A stretch of 64,000 nt of DNA from the NCBI GenBank assembly GCA_003439945.1, contig QVRM01006063.1, forward strand, positions 1 to 64,000, given 5' to 3'. Numbering within the stretch: position 1 is the stretch's first letter; every line of letters starts with the position of its first letter. Origin of the DNA: Dermanyssus gallinae (lineage: Eukaryota; Arthropoda; Arachnida; Mesostigmata; Dermanyssidae). The translations under genes and the position numbers were made by a program. The notes beneath the pieces were generated by a model. That model searched no databases and was not told where the DNA came from. It saw nothing but the letters and a program-made list of their open reading frames with translations. Positions 12,125 through 25,300 of this stretch are shown piece after piece.

Positions 12125-12172
<48 letters not shown>
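12081..12172. repeat. (TA)n microsatellite
   Basis: About 90 bases of TA with TTTA and CATC interruptions. A smaller tract lies just upstream at 11998-12017. Confidence 0.95.
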
Positions 12173-12176
<4 letters not shown>

Positions 12177-12367
12177 TTACTTCTATATCAAGGTGTGTTA
12201 GGGTGTTGAGTGTGTTATGTTCTCAAGCTGCCTATGACACATGACCAATGGTCTAGAAGAGACTATAAGGCAATGCGACTTGCATTCACCTTTTAGGCAA
12301 AATCGATCGACCTTCAGAAATCGGTGGCCGTCACATGATTGCCGTCTCTCTCTCTCTCTCTATCTGG

Positions 12368-12395
12368 TTGTGACTTGTATCGATACGAGTCACAA
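12368..12395. repeat. 28-base near-perfect palindrome
   Basis: TTGTGACTtGTATCGATAC is followed by its mirror complement, with a single G-T type mismatch and no loop, centred on TATCGATA. It follows a CT run (12342-12363). Confidence 0.7.
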
Positions 12396-12526
12396 TTACC
12401 AACGACAATAACAATTTCGGTATGCAACAACTGCACCCACCATGGTGACGCTGAGCCACAAAACACAGGTCGAGACAATGTTTAACGAAGTCGGTCTCAT
12501 CCAACTATCATATTAATATATCGTAT

Positions 12527-12566
<40 letters not shown>

Positions 12567-14304
12567 CGGGAGGTCGTGTATTAATGCATCTAAGACCGAC
12601 CACTGATACATGAACGGTTTCAACTTCAAGTAAGACAAATGCCAACAACCATACCTTATACCCACCATATGCGCCGCAGCGCCATCGAAAAGGAGGTAAG
12701 CGAGTGAGAGGATTTCACAGGCCTTCAGCGTTTGAATATTCTGACCACGGAATTTAATCGATAACGAGGCAGCCCAACAAACACCAAGCCAATTCCGACT
12801 AAATAATCGCAGCCACAGCAGAGGCAGGAGGAGGAGTTTCTCTTTGCAGTAACCCGAACAGGACCATACGGGAAATGTATGGACGGTGTCCGTACCCAGT
12901 AAGATGTCGAGCGCGGGCAAAGGCGTTGCGTCTAGTTAGTCAAGAAAACATTCCAAGCGTGTCCAATTGTTATGACGCCCTATGGCCCTTAACCGCTCTT
13001 TGGAAAATTCACGTCGCAGAGAGTGTCTGCGACCTGTAAGTAGGTAATTGAACCATCGCTTTCTCACCCCCCCCCCCCCCCAGAATGCAATAAAAAGTTG
13101 TAGGATAAACCAATCATTTTTCGGAACCCAATATTTCAGGGCCATCTGAGTTGGAGAGGATTGTTATTTTAGAAACGATGAACAATATTTCATCCGTAGA
13201 ATTGTGAGAAATTAAGGATATTAATAGTTTAGCTTTGAACTCGTATTTCGTCAGTAACGTGGACCTGCAATTTGGCATACCATACGTAAGCTTCGTGAAA
13301 TGTTTTTAAGTTTATGTTATAATACATAGTTTAGTGTTTTGATAGTAATGCTGCCTTTCATTTCAGGCAGGTGGAGAAGCGTGGCTTTGCTTGCGACATT
13401 ATCGGTATTTCTCTGAGATCACACCTCTTTGGCCATAAAAACGCCAGAAAAAAAAGCATACGAGTGCTAATTTTATGCACAGCTGTCTGCAAATCTAACC
13501 TCGTTCGATTTGGCAATTACTCCGCGTTGTAGCCTCATGAATATAAACAAGTGAGTTAGCTAAACCTAGTCTGTTATCCTCAGCTCATAAGGTGTAAATC
13601 GACCAAAGAGCCGACGAGAGGCAGGCCAATGTGGCCTGCTGGAGCCTGCGTGAACGTGAATCGCCGATCGACGAAGGAAAGCACAGCTCTGTAGCCGCGG
13701 CAGCTATTCTATACATATTAATAGGCTAGTTTTAGGTGCTGCATATTCGGATTGCTCACGTCCCTTCATAAGCATGACTCGCGGTAGGTACCCGTGTGTG
13801 TGTGCCTACCCTACGTTCCTTTTTTTAACGTTGCCTTTTGCTGTCAAAGGTTTTGCATTGCGCGGTTCGAAACTGTTCGTTTGTGACAGTTGTCGTCGTC
13901 GTCGACGACGACATTGTAGTCGTCTTCATCCTTAAATCAATGTCATGTATTGTCTTTTCGCTGGCTCGTCATCAAACGCATGAAAACCTCCTCTCATTTG
14001 AGAAACATTATTGCCCGTTGGTGCCCTTTTATCGTTTCGGAGATCGTCGGAGGGCAGCGGCAACGTGGCGGCATCATCAGTAGGGCGAGACTTTAGCATT
14101 CTGTAACAACCTGTAACAGAAGCACTAACCCTTGCGGTTTGTTACAGTTGGTTTGGGCGTACCGACTACTGCTTCTCCCACCACAACTACAGTGAGTGCC
14201 GCTGCAAAAGGCAAAACCCCGTCATTCTAATCGTGAGTCGCGTGTCAAATGCAAGCGGAACGATATGTGCCAACAAAAAAGAGACACATACATCACTAGG
14301 CTTT
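12396..14304. other. Unassigned sequence
   Basis: Contains a TA tract (12535-12565) and a C15 run (13067-13081). A minus-strand frame of 135 codons over 12513-12920 has no convincing domain. Nothing else is recognised. Confidence 0.4.
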
Positions 14305-14392
14305 GGTGTTGTTGTTGTTGTTGTAGGTGTTGTTTTTGCTGTTGTTGTTGTAGGTATTGTTGTTGTTCTTGCTGTTGTTGTTTGAGTTTTAG
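14305..14392. repeat. (TTG)n triplet repeat
   Basis: TTG array on the plus strand, interrupted by TAGG and CTTGC units. Confidence 0.9.
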
Positions 14393-14654
14393 CAAGGCGG
14401 GCCGTTATAACAGTAGTGGCATTGGGAGCTACCGCAGCCCAGGGCCCGGTTCTCCTTTGTGTTTCGCTCTTGGCCTCCTACGACCACGGTCTCTCCGGTT
14501 TCTCAACGGATCGGCCTTAGTAGCCTTAGGGTGGGGCCCTCGGCGCTTCCTCACCGAGAGTGGTGGCCGCGTGCAGCGGCGAAAAGGGACAGACGTACTC
14601 TGGCAATTGAATCGGGGGCGGTTCGCTCAGGGGGCTCTCGATACGTTGTTGATC

Positions 14655-14683
14655 AACAACAACAACAACAACAACAGCAGGCG
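14655..14683. repeat. (CAA)n triplet repeat, inverse of the TTG array upstream
   Basis: CAA on the plus strand about 260 bases after a TTG array. The two are complementary and could pair. Confidence 0.9.
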
Positions 14684-16805
14684 TGCTGCGCTTGTGCAAC
14701 ATTTACCACTCAGTGGCTGGTTGCGAACGAACAGATATCTGTGTGCGTCTTTGCCAACTTGCATGTGAGCCTCTCTCTAACGAACGATTGAACAATTTGC
14801 AATTGTCTCAATATGCCTTATTGCTGGGCCTAAGCTCACACAACTGACTGCTGGTTGTTGCTGCTGTTGTTGTCGTCGTCGTCGTCGCTGATGATAATTA
14901 TGGTTGCTCTTTATCTCTCCCGCTCTCGCTGGTCGTTAATAAGCCCCTACGTTTCTGTATTTCCATCTCCGCTCTGCGTCTTCCCTTTTGATTCTCTTTC
15001 TCGCCCTCTCTCTCTTGCTGCGTTTATATACACACATGTTAATTAGCTAATTAGGTGTAATGCCTTAAGTAATCTGTGCGTGTGACCTCTTGGCGTCAGA
15101 GAACGGAACGGCAGGGTTCGAATGAAGGTATGCTATCGAATTTCGACTCAGCTCGATTAGGTCATTGTGCGTACCGCCGATCGTGATTGGTAGGGCGCAT
15201 ACGGGGTAAATGATTGGCTGTGTTCTGTTACAGGCATCGTTATGGTTGCTTTCTCCTGTACAGAAGAACATAGACAGGCTCCTGGCAGGCCTTGTAGAGA
15301 AACGCAGTAAGTAGTTGTATAAGTATTTATTCACTACATGTACTAAGTAAAACGAATTTTGTTCTGACGCAGTCTAAATGTAAAAATCAAGTCAAGACCC
15401 TTCGAACTGGGTCAAGCGGTGTAATTAGGACAAATGTGTGTTCGGAGGACAGCGGAAAGGAACAGGAAAAAGGAGAAGGAGGAGTAAGAGAGTAGCGGAG
15501 AGTAGGCACTATTGAAGATGTTTCGAAGACACTAATTAGACCTAATCTTATCCAACTTCTTCGAACTACGTTTATATTATCTTTCTTTCATAAGCAGCAG
15601 AAGCAACAACAACAGAAATAACAGAAATAGAGACAACAACAGAATCGGCAACAACAACAACAAGGATAGTAACTACAATAGCAACAACAAAGGGGAAAAC
15701 GACGGCAACGTGAATAAAGATCGACCGTAGCAACCTAACAACAACTGAATCAGACCGAAAGCTGTGGGCCTGGGCAGTCACGCGTGTGGTTACAATAAAA
15801 TAATAGCATAAACAACTCCAAGAAAAGACAACAGCATATCAATAAGTGTCGCTACCATCTTGTTTGGTTGGGTGTGTGTGTGTGTGCGTATGTATGCGAT
15901 GCCCAAATTTGGGACAAATGAAACACGTAATTTTAGCGTTTTTCGTCGTCATTCGCTCCTGCTTGTTTTGCTCTCTCTCTTTAGCGGATCTCGTGTCGTC
16001 GTTTTTCCAACTTTGAGTTTGCATACTGCGCTGCAGGGCATAATCGCAAAGCAAAATAAAAGAAACACAAATGCCGGCAGTATCGATATATACAGTAAGT
16101 AGGCTAACTAACAGTGATGGTGACGACAACAATAACAGCCATAATATGCACGTTGCACATGCTAAAGCTCTAATGGATTTGCCGTACGACCTACTTCACA
16201 ATATATATATATATATATACACACACAATTACATAGATATTCGGGCTGACAAGGTACGAGTGAAGGCCTCTCGCATTTGGTTTCGACACGTTCTGTTCAC
16301 GAACACTACTACTCTATGCTTGCGTGCGTCGTTAGCCTCCTGCATGAAAGTTAGAGGCCATGGCGACGTGCACTGCTGTTGGAAGGAGCCTGCCAGTTGA
16401 GAGTGAAAGAAAGCAAGTATGCGAGAAAGAGCGCGCCACCTATCTACCTAGCTAGAGAGAAGAAGAGTTCGGCGGAGCCATACAGCCAATCAGTGCAGAT
16501 CATCAGCAATTAGAGAATCAGTTGAGAGAGTCCGCAACCGTCCACAGTGCGCAGACATTGCGTTTCGTGCGGCGTCCGAGTGTCGGCCCGTAAAGTTTGC
16601 CGAACTTAATTTAACTTTTAACCGACCAAAACTACTACTACTACTACTAATACTACAGGCTACGGTGGAAACTTGGCTCGTTCCGTATCTGGAGACTGAT
16701 AGCACCTGCACGTTCGTTGTTTATCTAAGACAATTCGCCCTTGCAGCGGGGCTACGCGACTCATCTCGCGAGCGGCAAGTCCATTATACAGTGCACACCC
16801 TACAC
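14684..16805. other. Unassigned sequence
   Basis: Contains GTCGTC repeats near 14870, CAA-rich patches at 15600-15740, a GT run near 15872-15886, a TA tract at 16201-16220 and a CTA block at 16627-16648. No gene is recognised. Confidence 0.4.
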
Positions 16806-16828
16806 TAATATATGCATATATAAATATA

Positions 16829-16886
<58 letters not shown>
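16806..16886. repeat. (TA)n microsatellite
   Basis: About 80 bases. It starts with a TATGCATATA variant, then pure TA. Confidence 0.95.
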
Positions 16887-16888
<2 letters not shown>

Positions 16889-17134
16889 TAGCTCCTCCGT
16901 CGTAATCGGCAGTGGTATCGGCCGTTACCACCGGTTTGAATCATCTCTTATAATTATATATGTTTTTCTACACACGCGTGCACAGATATCCTTAATGTAA
17001 TGCCGTTTTCGGCACGTTTTGCATCGTCTAACTAACAGAAGAAAACGAACTAATGTAGTCCAATAGAATTAACTAAGAAAATACTCGCCTGCGCTTACCG
17101 AGCTAGCTGTTTTCTTTTTAGGGTGACGTTATAC

Positions 17135-17172
<38 letters not shown>

Positions 17173-17337
17173 TAATACTGTTCAGAACATATATATTTTC
17201 TTTATTTTCATAATGTTAAACGTTACAGCCACTGCAGTGTGGTACGAGCTGGTGAGTGTCTCTTCGATAATTCTATAGAACTAAACTAAATCGGTAAAAT
17301 CTTTTAGACGACGCTAATCATAAGTCTGCTAAGAACA

Positions 17338-17374
<37 letters not shown>

Positions 17375-18224
17375 TTTTGTTTTATTTATGTTTACTTTGA
17401 AACGGTAAGGAGTGTCACGCAGCTCTCTGTTTCATTGGTGTATTGTCTAGTGCCTTCTAGATCTTACCTGGTGTAGTGGTCATTTGGTACAGTTCAATTT
17501 AATTTCCCCTTGCATTTGTTGTGCTGTGAATTGACCCCCGTTATGGGCCCGTTGTACACTCGCCTAAGGGCGACCTACCATCTGGGAAAGCCATAGCAGA
17601 CACGCCGACTACAACAACAACAACAGCAACAACAACGGCACCGCCATCGGCTGACGTCAACAACAACAACCCGCCAGTCAGCAGTATTCAAAATGATGGC
17701 GCCTCTCCGTCAGCAAGCGGAAAGGTAAACGGTTGAAGGCAAAGAAGAGCAAGATGCAACAGCAGTAGCAGCAGCGATAAGACCACAACGAGGAAGCGGT
17801 AAACCGGTGGCAGAGGGTTAGCCCCGACCAAACGACAGGCGACCAGCCCGGCCTAGCAGCGGAAATCGCCGTAGAAGGCGAGAGACGTCAGCACTGCTAA
17901 GGTGCCGTGGTCAACTTCAGGTGCTCAGGCCAACCACCTGTGTGTCGAGCCAGTGATGGTGCTGGTGGGTGTATCAGCCCCATTAATGGGCAGACAGCTG
18001 ACAACGACCGTGCGCTCGTAGTTTGTGAAACTAGTGTCAAGAGGGCCGTGAACCCGCCGCGACGCCTAGTAACGCGGGTGGTAAGATCCGTTGTATATGG
18101 GAAGATCAATCAAGTGACCGAAACCGGTTACACTCTAAACGAGATGGCGATACAGAGAGAGGGCTGGATTGAGGACGGTGCAAGTAGTCAACCGGTTCCA
18201 AAGGTGACTGGTCCTCAAGTTGTA
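16887..18224. other. Unassigned sequence with TA and CAA/CAG repeats
   Basis: TA tracts lie at 17136-17171 and 17340-17370 and a CAA/CAG patch at 17607-17675. From 17690 to 18220 the sequence becomes GC-richer with a 133-codon plus-strand frame (17907-18308), which could be retroelement 5' debris but carries no motif I can name. Confidence 0.35.
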
Positions 18225-18420
18225 ACCAAGAAGAAGCAAGAACTGAGTCAATTCTCTTCTCGACCGACGACAAGTAACTTGAGATTTGTTTTCCAAAGTG
18301 TGCATTGATATAGCCCTGCACATCAAATGAGAAAACATCCGTCTGAACAGGCATTGTAAAGCTTGCTGACAGTGCCATTTTTGCCTTCGGGCATACTCAC
18401 AATCGCAGACATCGAATGTC
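18225..18420 (-). pseudogene. Possible decayed C2H2 zinc-finger array
   Basis: On the minus strand three segments resemble C2H2 fingers whose metal ligands are mostly lost. They are FDVCDCEYARRQKWHCQQ from 18416, FSFDVQGYINAHFGKQISSY from 18333, and QFLLLLGYNLRTSHLWNRLT near 18250. The first two begin 83 bases apart, which is one finger (28 residues, 84 bases) less one frameshift. The linker-like positions, the aromatic or glycine-tyrosine after the second ligand and the helix spacing fit, but the cysteines and histidines are replaced, so the match rests on periodicity and context. If real, it is a dead copy of a zinc-finger gene or retrocopy. It may be coincidence. Confidence 0.25.
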
Positions 18421-18429
18421 CTGTTGAAG

Positions 18430-19499
18430 TTAGTCTGAGCTTGTAAATCAATCAGCCTTTTTTTAGCGGTGTTTTTCTGTGGTTGACCTAAATGGGGGTT
18501 AAGGTCCATTCACGACTAGAAGATTAGCCCCAAAAGGTATCTATGAATTGTATGGAGCCCGTCCCGAGCGTTCTCGTTCCACAGCAAGGCGACTGCTTTG
18601 ACAGAACGATCATCACCATTACCAAATGCACAAGAAAAGAGATACAGTTCGTTATCGACAACACTGTAACATGCACGTGTATCCTCCTGGCGCGCCACTT
18701 CAAGTCGAACCTACGTAAAAGCAACCGTTCGAGACCTTCCACGAGGGATGGACTTTATACAAGCTTTGCTGCAAGCACACCAGCGCAGGCCTCACCTCAT
18801 GACGTTATCCTCGTGATATCTAAAGTCGCATAGAAGCGCATCTAAAATGATTTCCTGTTTAGTCCGGGGTGTTCACGACATTATACCTCTGTAACTTGCA
18901 AATCTGATCAACGAGGTCTGCTCAACAGCCAGCAGATATTCATAGAAAAGACTACTGCAACTTCCAACTGCAGTACTCTGCATACTGTCTCAGAAGAAAC
19001 GCGGCTCATTTCTTATATAGGTACTGCGCGAGAACCTTAACCGACTCCAAACCAGAGATGCCGGCCTGAAACTAACCATCTATTCCAGCGTTACTCACTC
19101 GACTAGCAAATGTAATGCTATATAGTCGCACAACACAATTTTTCCACGCGCCGTAGAACGGGTCTTCTGCAGAACGGGACTGGCGCTCCGGGGTAAAACA
19201 TCCTCTACGTCCACCGTACTTCTCCTTTTCTTGCCCTGCCCCTCGTATCTGCCGTGCAGACCCATGAGATCGCCATGTCTGCGATAGATGTCATCAACGC
19301 CATCCAAGGCTTTCCCAACAGCTCGGGCGGTGGCCCCAACAGCCTTCGGCCGCGTCATTTAAAAGACCTTTATTTGGCAGAGACGGCAAGGAGAACCGAC
19401 TGCTCCTTAGCATAGTAAGCTTTGCCAAACTTGGTATTAATTGTAGGCTGGCAAATTCCGTACTCCCTGTCTTTCACGGCTCTTCGTTATTGCATTGCG
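18430..19499. other. Unassigned sequence, possibly eroded retroelement
   Basis: No repeats of note. Weak phrases on the plus strand could be upstream parts of the QRGN-type element that is clear from 19500, but they are too eroded to support. Confidence 0.3.
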
Positions 19500-20070
19500 C
19501 CAAAAAAACGGTAGCATTAACGTTGGCTTGATCCTACGCCGTTCATTCGAAAAAATCATTATCATCAGGAAGAACATGCCAAACAGCATCGCATTAGCCT
19601 TTTGGCATCAGCTGGGTTCACAAGACGTTCAGCTCTGAGCGGCGTAATATACCTGGCAATGCAGTCGGCCTGCTTCCCTGCAGTTACAGAGCCGGTCGGA
19701 CTGTCACCAAACAGCCAACTGCGACCAGATAGTGACTGAGCCTAGTTCTATAAAGCTAATGCCGCTGTCTTGTATACGACGTCGCCGACATATTTTGCGC
19801 GTTGACCGCACTGTATGCTCGTCATACCAGCTGGTTGCAGAAGACTGCAAGCTGGCTAAATATCGCGAACTGGAGCAAAACTTCATAGTTTGACCGCTCG
19901 TCTCCAAAAGATTGGGCCCCAGTGCGAAAAATAGCAAAACGTTTTCCGGCGGAGGTATCAACCAGAATCGCGGTGGCGACCTGCGATAGGAGGTCATGGC
20001 AGGGTTTCTGCTACAGAGAATATCGGTTGAAGTTCAACGCGGAAATGCTACGTCGATTACTGGTTCATTG
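19500..20070 (+). pseudogene. C-terminal fossil of an RT element of the 'QRGN' family, copy 1
   Basis: The last 200 or so residues of a retroelement protein whose family ends with a block like F-x-Q-R-x-x-x-x-x-Q-R-G-N-A. Here the block FLLQRISVEVQRGNATSIT is at 20005-20061 (QRGNA at 20035-20049). The same frame upstream reads AEDCKLAKYRELEQNF near 19840-19884, which matches the K-x-x-x-Y-x-x-L pattern preceding it in the family, then KRLGP. In-frame stops at 19891 and 19987 and frameshifts kill it. From memory, such C-termini follow a zinc knuckle and a restriction-like (PD-(D/E)XK type) region in R2/R4-like retrotransposons; the exact clade is uncertain. A second copy lies at 37815-38450. 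The 5' limit is approximate. Confidence 0.6.
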
Positions 20071-21711
20071 TCCACGGTCAAAGCACTTGCCCTTCTGCCG
20101 TAGCCAACTCGAGTCAGCGTTGGAAATGCATACGAAATTGAATGGCAACCATAATTATATAACCGTATTTTGTTGAACTCCTTAAAAAGGGTTAAATAGG
20201 CAAAAAGCAGCAGCAACAGCAACGAAGACGACGAAAGCGTAGCATTATATGAACAGGGGGAGACGGCTAGAGGCAGAAGGACATAAACACACATCTGCTA
20301 TATAAAGCAAACAAGACGTGACATACGCAACTCTGGTACTGGCGGGTTCCGTCGACGGGGGGGGGGGGGGTAGTCAACGGGTTAGTCACTTCGCGATTCA
20401 TCAACCCGCTAACCGCTCGCTACCATCCTTCACCATGCAAAGAGAGATAAAGGCGGCTCGTCTTTTTCAAGCGGCCTAAAGCGGCCTCTGTGGGCGGCAC
20501 TACCAGCTACAGCAGTCGTAGCGAATCCATAGCACCGAGCTAGGTGGCCGAGATAGGCAGCCCTCGGGCACGGCTAGCTCCATCATTCCAAACCGCACCA
20601 GCTTCATTTCGGGCCCCATTACCACCACCGGAAAAGCGAAGTGAGAGTATCTCGAGCTGTCATTGGGCTATCACTTTGTCACTACTGCTTTGGGGACACT
20701 GGGCCCTTCCTATACGTGTCGCAAACATTGCGAAGTGTTTGCGGAAAAAGAACGGCAAATGTTTGCGGGTAGCCGACGCAAAGCCATGTTCCTGGAGCAG
20801 ATGGTATTATTGGTCGTTTGTAGAGGGAACTCTATTATATGCGCCATGGGCTTACACGAAATTGACCGGAAATAGCGAACACGTTCATTCATCGCAGTTG
20901 TTAAAATTACACACACTAATGAAAAGGGATAAATAATAGGCGACTGGGATTCACGACACTCAGCTGAGTGGCAGCGTAACACGCTGCCATCTGTTTCGGC
21001 GTCTGGCACGTGGAGGGATGATGTTTTCCGAGCCCACGAGACAAAATGCGAAAAAAATTGCTTCGTATGGTCAACTGTAATTAGTTAACAGCTTTCATTA
21101 TGCAGCTGTATGGCCAACGCAATTATAAAGAAATCATGAGAGAGAAAGATATATAGTGGAGAGACTGGGGGCATAGAGGGTAGCTACGCAGCCGGTGATA
21201 GATTTTTAGGCACACCTGTTGTGACTGCCGGCAATTAATGGGACCATTATTATCACTGCTATAAAAATCGGGCTTAATAGACAATTTGACATAATTCCTC
21301 AATACAAGTTTAGGCGTTTAATACATGTTTCTAGGATATTTCAAACGAATTCTAAAGTCGTCAAGGCTTTTCGTTTAATTCCACGATTAGTGCTTTCAAG
21401 CATTCTGGACAAAAGCGAGTGATGTATGAAACATAGACGTTGCTGTTGAGTGGTAGGAATATAGTACCCTGTGTTTCCTAATTTACTCAGTATAATTAAT
21501 ATTTACGATATAAAGCTTATGCCAGGCAACACGTCTGATTATACCTTTATTGATTAATAACCTGATAAGAATCAGTCTGCTGTGGAGGGTCTCTAGATTA
21601 CTCCTAGACGAGAACAGACAAATGCTGTAGTTTTAGCACGGGGCCCTAATTCTGCCTAGGTAAATTATGAAATGGCGCATCGCATAGCGAAACTGTGTGC
21701 AGCTATTCCTC

Positions 21712-21750
<39 letters not shown>

Positions 21751-22245
21751 TAGGTTCTGGTGGTCAGTCGCATAGTAAAAGTCCATGATGAGCTCACGTA
21801 CGGCGTGACGATTAATACATGTTTTGTATACCTACAGCTGTTGGATTCGGGGGCATTGATGTGTAATGGGACAGATCGCCGTGCTTGTAACAATGGATTC
21901 GGTTCAATTCGTAACAGCTTATTTAGCCATAACAAAATATTCTAGTTTACCCTCTTATTTTAGATATATATTGGGTGAAAGCCGATTAGTCCAGATCTAT
22001 TACACTTTTAAAAGACGGTAAACAATTAGTAATGTTGTTGTCCTTGTTGCTCTCGTTACTGGTTTTGTTGTTGATGTCTGGTATCTTGAGCCTCGTTCTG
22101 TTATTGACTAGACTTAACTACAGTTTAAAAGTTTTTCTTTAAGGTAGATATTGAGCGTCTCTTTAAGGAAACATATTACTAACCACACTTTTGGTAGCGA
22201 TAAACCGAAACTAAACTTTGAATTACATATTTTTTTGCCTACTAT
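20071..22245. other. Unassigned sequence
   Basis: Contains a G14 run (20357-20370), a TA tract at 21717-21747 and a short TTG patch near 22030. A 130-codon plus-strand frame (20544-20936) shows no domain. No gene is supported. Confidence 0.4.
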
Positions 22246-22256
22246 ATAAATATATA

Positions 22257-22322
<66 letters not shown>
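22246..22322. repeat. (TA)n microsatellite
   Basis: About 75 bases of TA with one TTTA interruption, ending in TGTGTG. Confidence 0.95.
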
Positions 22323-22327
<5 letters not shown>

Positions 22328-25300
22328 AACAAGGGACAGAATGAGAGGAAGTCTCCCTCATGTCTTTATTTTCACTTGTGGACGTGTTGCATTCTTATTA
22401 GAACTCGTCAGCAGCTCGTTAACGAGTCAAAATAGCTGAGGTGGTTGGCAGCATTCAATAGCATTATAACTTGAAGGTTTTATAACGGCACAACACACAC
22501 ACCAACTACTAAAATGACATTTCTCTAAACTCGCACATTTGTATATATACATATATATATATGTTACCATTTTTCATGATAACATGGCTCTCGAAGCCAC
22601 CACACAAACCGAGGTGCTAGAAGAAGGCTGACTAGATTGGTAGGCGCCGACTTGCCGCGAGTAGGCAAAGCAGCAACAAACAAAATTTTGTATGCGCAAA
22701 TCGTACACTTTCGGCCTGGTTTCGGTCTATCAGCCTGTCTGTTTGTCTGTCTGCCTGCTTGACTGCCTGTAGGATTTCGAAGTGACCCCGCGCAAGTGAG
22801 TCGCGCTCTGTCGGAATGTCCCTCGTCTCTCCGAGGGAATTCTGAGTTAGGTTCGAGGTGGCCGCGGGCCTAGAGGAGGCCGACCAAGCTGGGCAACCAG
22901 CCGGACAGCCGGCTGTACTAGTCTAGTAGTTCTACTCTGTAAAGGGCCAGCAGTAGTTTGTTCATTCTCCATCCACTCCCGTTTTATGCTCCTCACTCGG
23001 TCTTTGCAGCAGCGCGAGGTAGACGAGGTAGAGGAAGAAAATGAGGGGTCCGCTCTTCTCGTCGTCGTCGTCGTCGCTATAGCCGTCCTCGTCGGTGGCG
23101 GCGGCGGCGGCTGGTGGTGGTGACGGTGACGCTGACCAAGGCAGTGGTAAAACTGGGTGCGAATTCGCGGTGACGCCTTCGCTTCCGCCGTCGTCTGTTT
23201 CTCTGCTGCCGCGTTCGCGGTGGCGGGGCCGACACGTATTCTCTCGTCAAGTGCCCTGCGCCTACTTGATTGCTGCTGCTGCTGCACTGGTCGTCATGAT
23301 GGCTCCTTTTGTTGATCAAACCGACGACTCTCGGAGCACCCGTCGTGGCCGTGTCGTGTTCGTTGTCGTGGGCTCCCCATCGTTATCATCCGTCTTCGCC
23401 CTCAACGAGGGCCGTCGACAACGACGAGGAGCTTGTTCGGGCGCAGACGACCGCGACCACGACCATGATGAGCACTCTTTCTCACTCTGTTTTTCATTTC
23501 ATCTCTCTCCCCCTCCTCTCGCTATATTGCTCACCACCTCTCCTCCTACATCTCTCTCTCCCCTCTCTCTCTCTCCCTCTCGCTTGTTCCTCAACGGGTC
23601 CTTACTTTATGAGCGGGGGGCCCATTTGAGTGGCCGCTGGCTGCTGCAGACCCTCAGTTGCAGACTCCCAAACGTCTCCTTTTACGTTTCTCTCCCTGAT
23701 GGTGGTCGTCTGCAGTTCCATCATGGTTCTTAGCACCACGTATGCCGCCATGTTTGCCCCGAGGATTTGTTCCTTCGGTACTCGTGGGTAGCCGTGCGGC
23801 AGAAGCCGACGTCAGCGAGTCACGGCGACAGTAACGGCACTGTCATTCCCGTGCCGTCGCAGTAGTCATTTGTGTGCTGTAGTGGCCTTCGTAGGAGTTC
23901 GACGGGAAGGCGGGAAGACGGGAAACGAGCAGGGGGCGGGCAGAGAGAAGAGGCAACAGCTCATCACATGTTCGTGCGTTCTCGAAAGTCTCGTGCTGTT
24001 CGCGGCCAAAACACCAGGCTGGCCTGGACCGGCTGGGCTCGCGTCGACCGACATTGTCTCGCGGCCGCCGTTATTGTGGCTGATGGCGTTGTGACTTCAC
24101 TGCTGCTGATGGAGGGGCGGGAGGGGAGCCGGAGCCAAATAGCGTGACAACATAGCTTATCGTGGTGAATCGCGCTCGCGCCGATAAGAAACCAACCCCC
24201 TCGTTTTGGCTTGGCTTGCTCAATATTCACCTGTGCGCACGTGCTTCATGCTAAATTAGTAATGTGAGTTCTAGTAATACAAAGGGACATTATTTACATT
24301 CGCGCCTTACATATGCTGCCTGCGTGCCTGCGTACGTGTATATGCAGCTGAGCTTTTTCAATGTTGCGTAGCCGCCGTACAACGAAGCCGGCCGTGAACG
24401 AGAAACAAGAACGGCATAGACAACTAACACACATAGACAATAACAAGCAACCATAACCCAGCGATTTTCTTCCCCCGAATGGCCCCGTGATCTCTTCGAA
24501 GATGGGGGGGGGGGGCGTAGATCGCGCGTGGCGCGACCGAACGTGCTCTGAGATTAGTGTTCTGCTGCGTTGAATCGTTGACGACTTTTCTCGCCACGCC
24601 AGCTATTTTCCGGCCGGCAACAGCGAGCTCCTTGCTAAGCGCTGACACATCGCGTTTTACTGCGTTTTCTCAACGCACTACCGATCTTCGAGTGCATATG
24701 AGGTTGAGGTTCTTACTCGGCTTGCTCTGTGCAGGCTACGCAGCTTCTGCAAGCTCAGCCTTAGCAAAGCCAAATTGTCAAGTGCTACTTGAGTCGAAGC
24801 ATGAAGCATTCGTAGCATCAGCATCAGTAGCACTAAGACTGGTTGAAGTTCCCTGGCTGTATTTATGCGACGAGATATGTTTGTGGTGGTTGTCGCTACT
24901 CGGTCGTGTCGTTCGGTTGCAAGAAAAGACGACTCAAGTTGTCCTCTATGTAATGCATTTCGTCCGACTGAGTCACGCTGCTAAGCTCCGCCCGTCTGAC
25001 GGCCGAGTGCAGAAGGTTCTACCGCACTTGTCCGCCGCCCACCTTTTCCTGGTGCGTTTTCTGCATCTTGACGAAGGAGAAAAAGAACACGAAGAAACAA
25101 ACAATTGCGAGGAAAACACGGGTATGAGGAGAAGACAAATCACGAAATGTACCGCCGTTCTGCTTCTTTTTGACACAATATGGCACTGAATGTCGTGTCT
25201 ACATTTTGAACTTTGACCTTTTTTGACAACAACAGCAGCAACAACAACAACGGTGACGACAACGATGGCGACATCGTGTAGTAATGGTATTTTGGGCAGC

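Noticed and set aside
12513..12920. Minus-strand frame containing DILLGTD, reminiscent of a retroviral-type aspartic protease or BEL element
   Set aside because: Only one short phrase fits. No other BEL or gypsy landmark is nearby, so coincidence is likely.
23095..23733. 212-codon plus-strand frame
   Set aside because: It lies in GC- and triplet-rich sequence, is overlapped by long frames on the other strand, and has no domain.
24557..25189. 210-codon plus-strand frame with an internal MRLRFLLGLLCAG signal-like stretch
   Set aside because: The apparent signal is not at a supported start, no domain follows, and codon use is not convincing.
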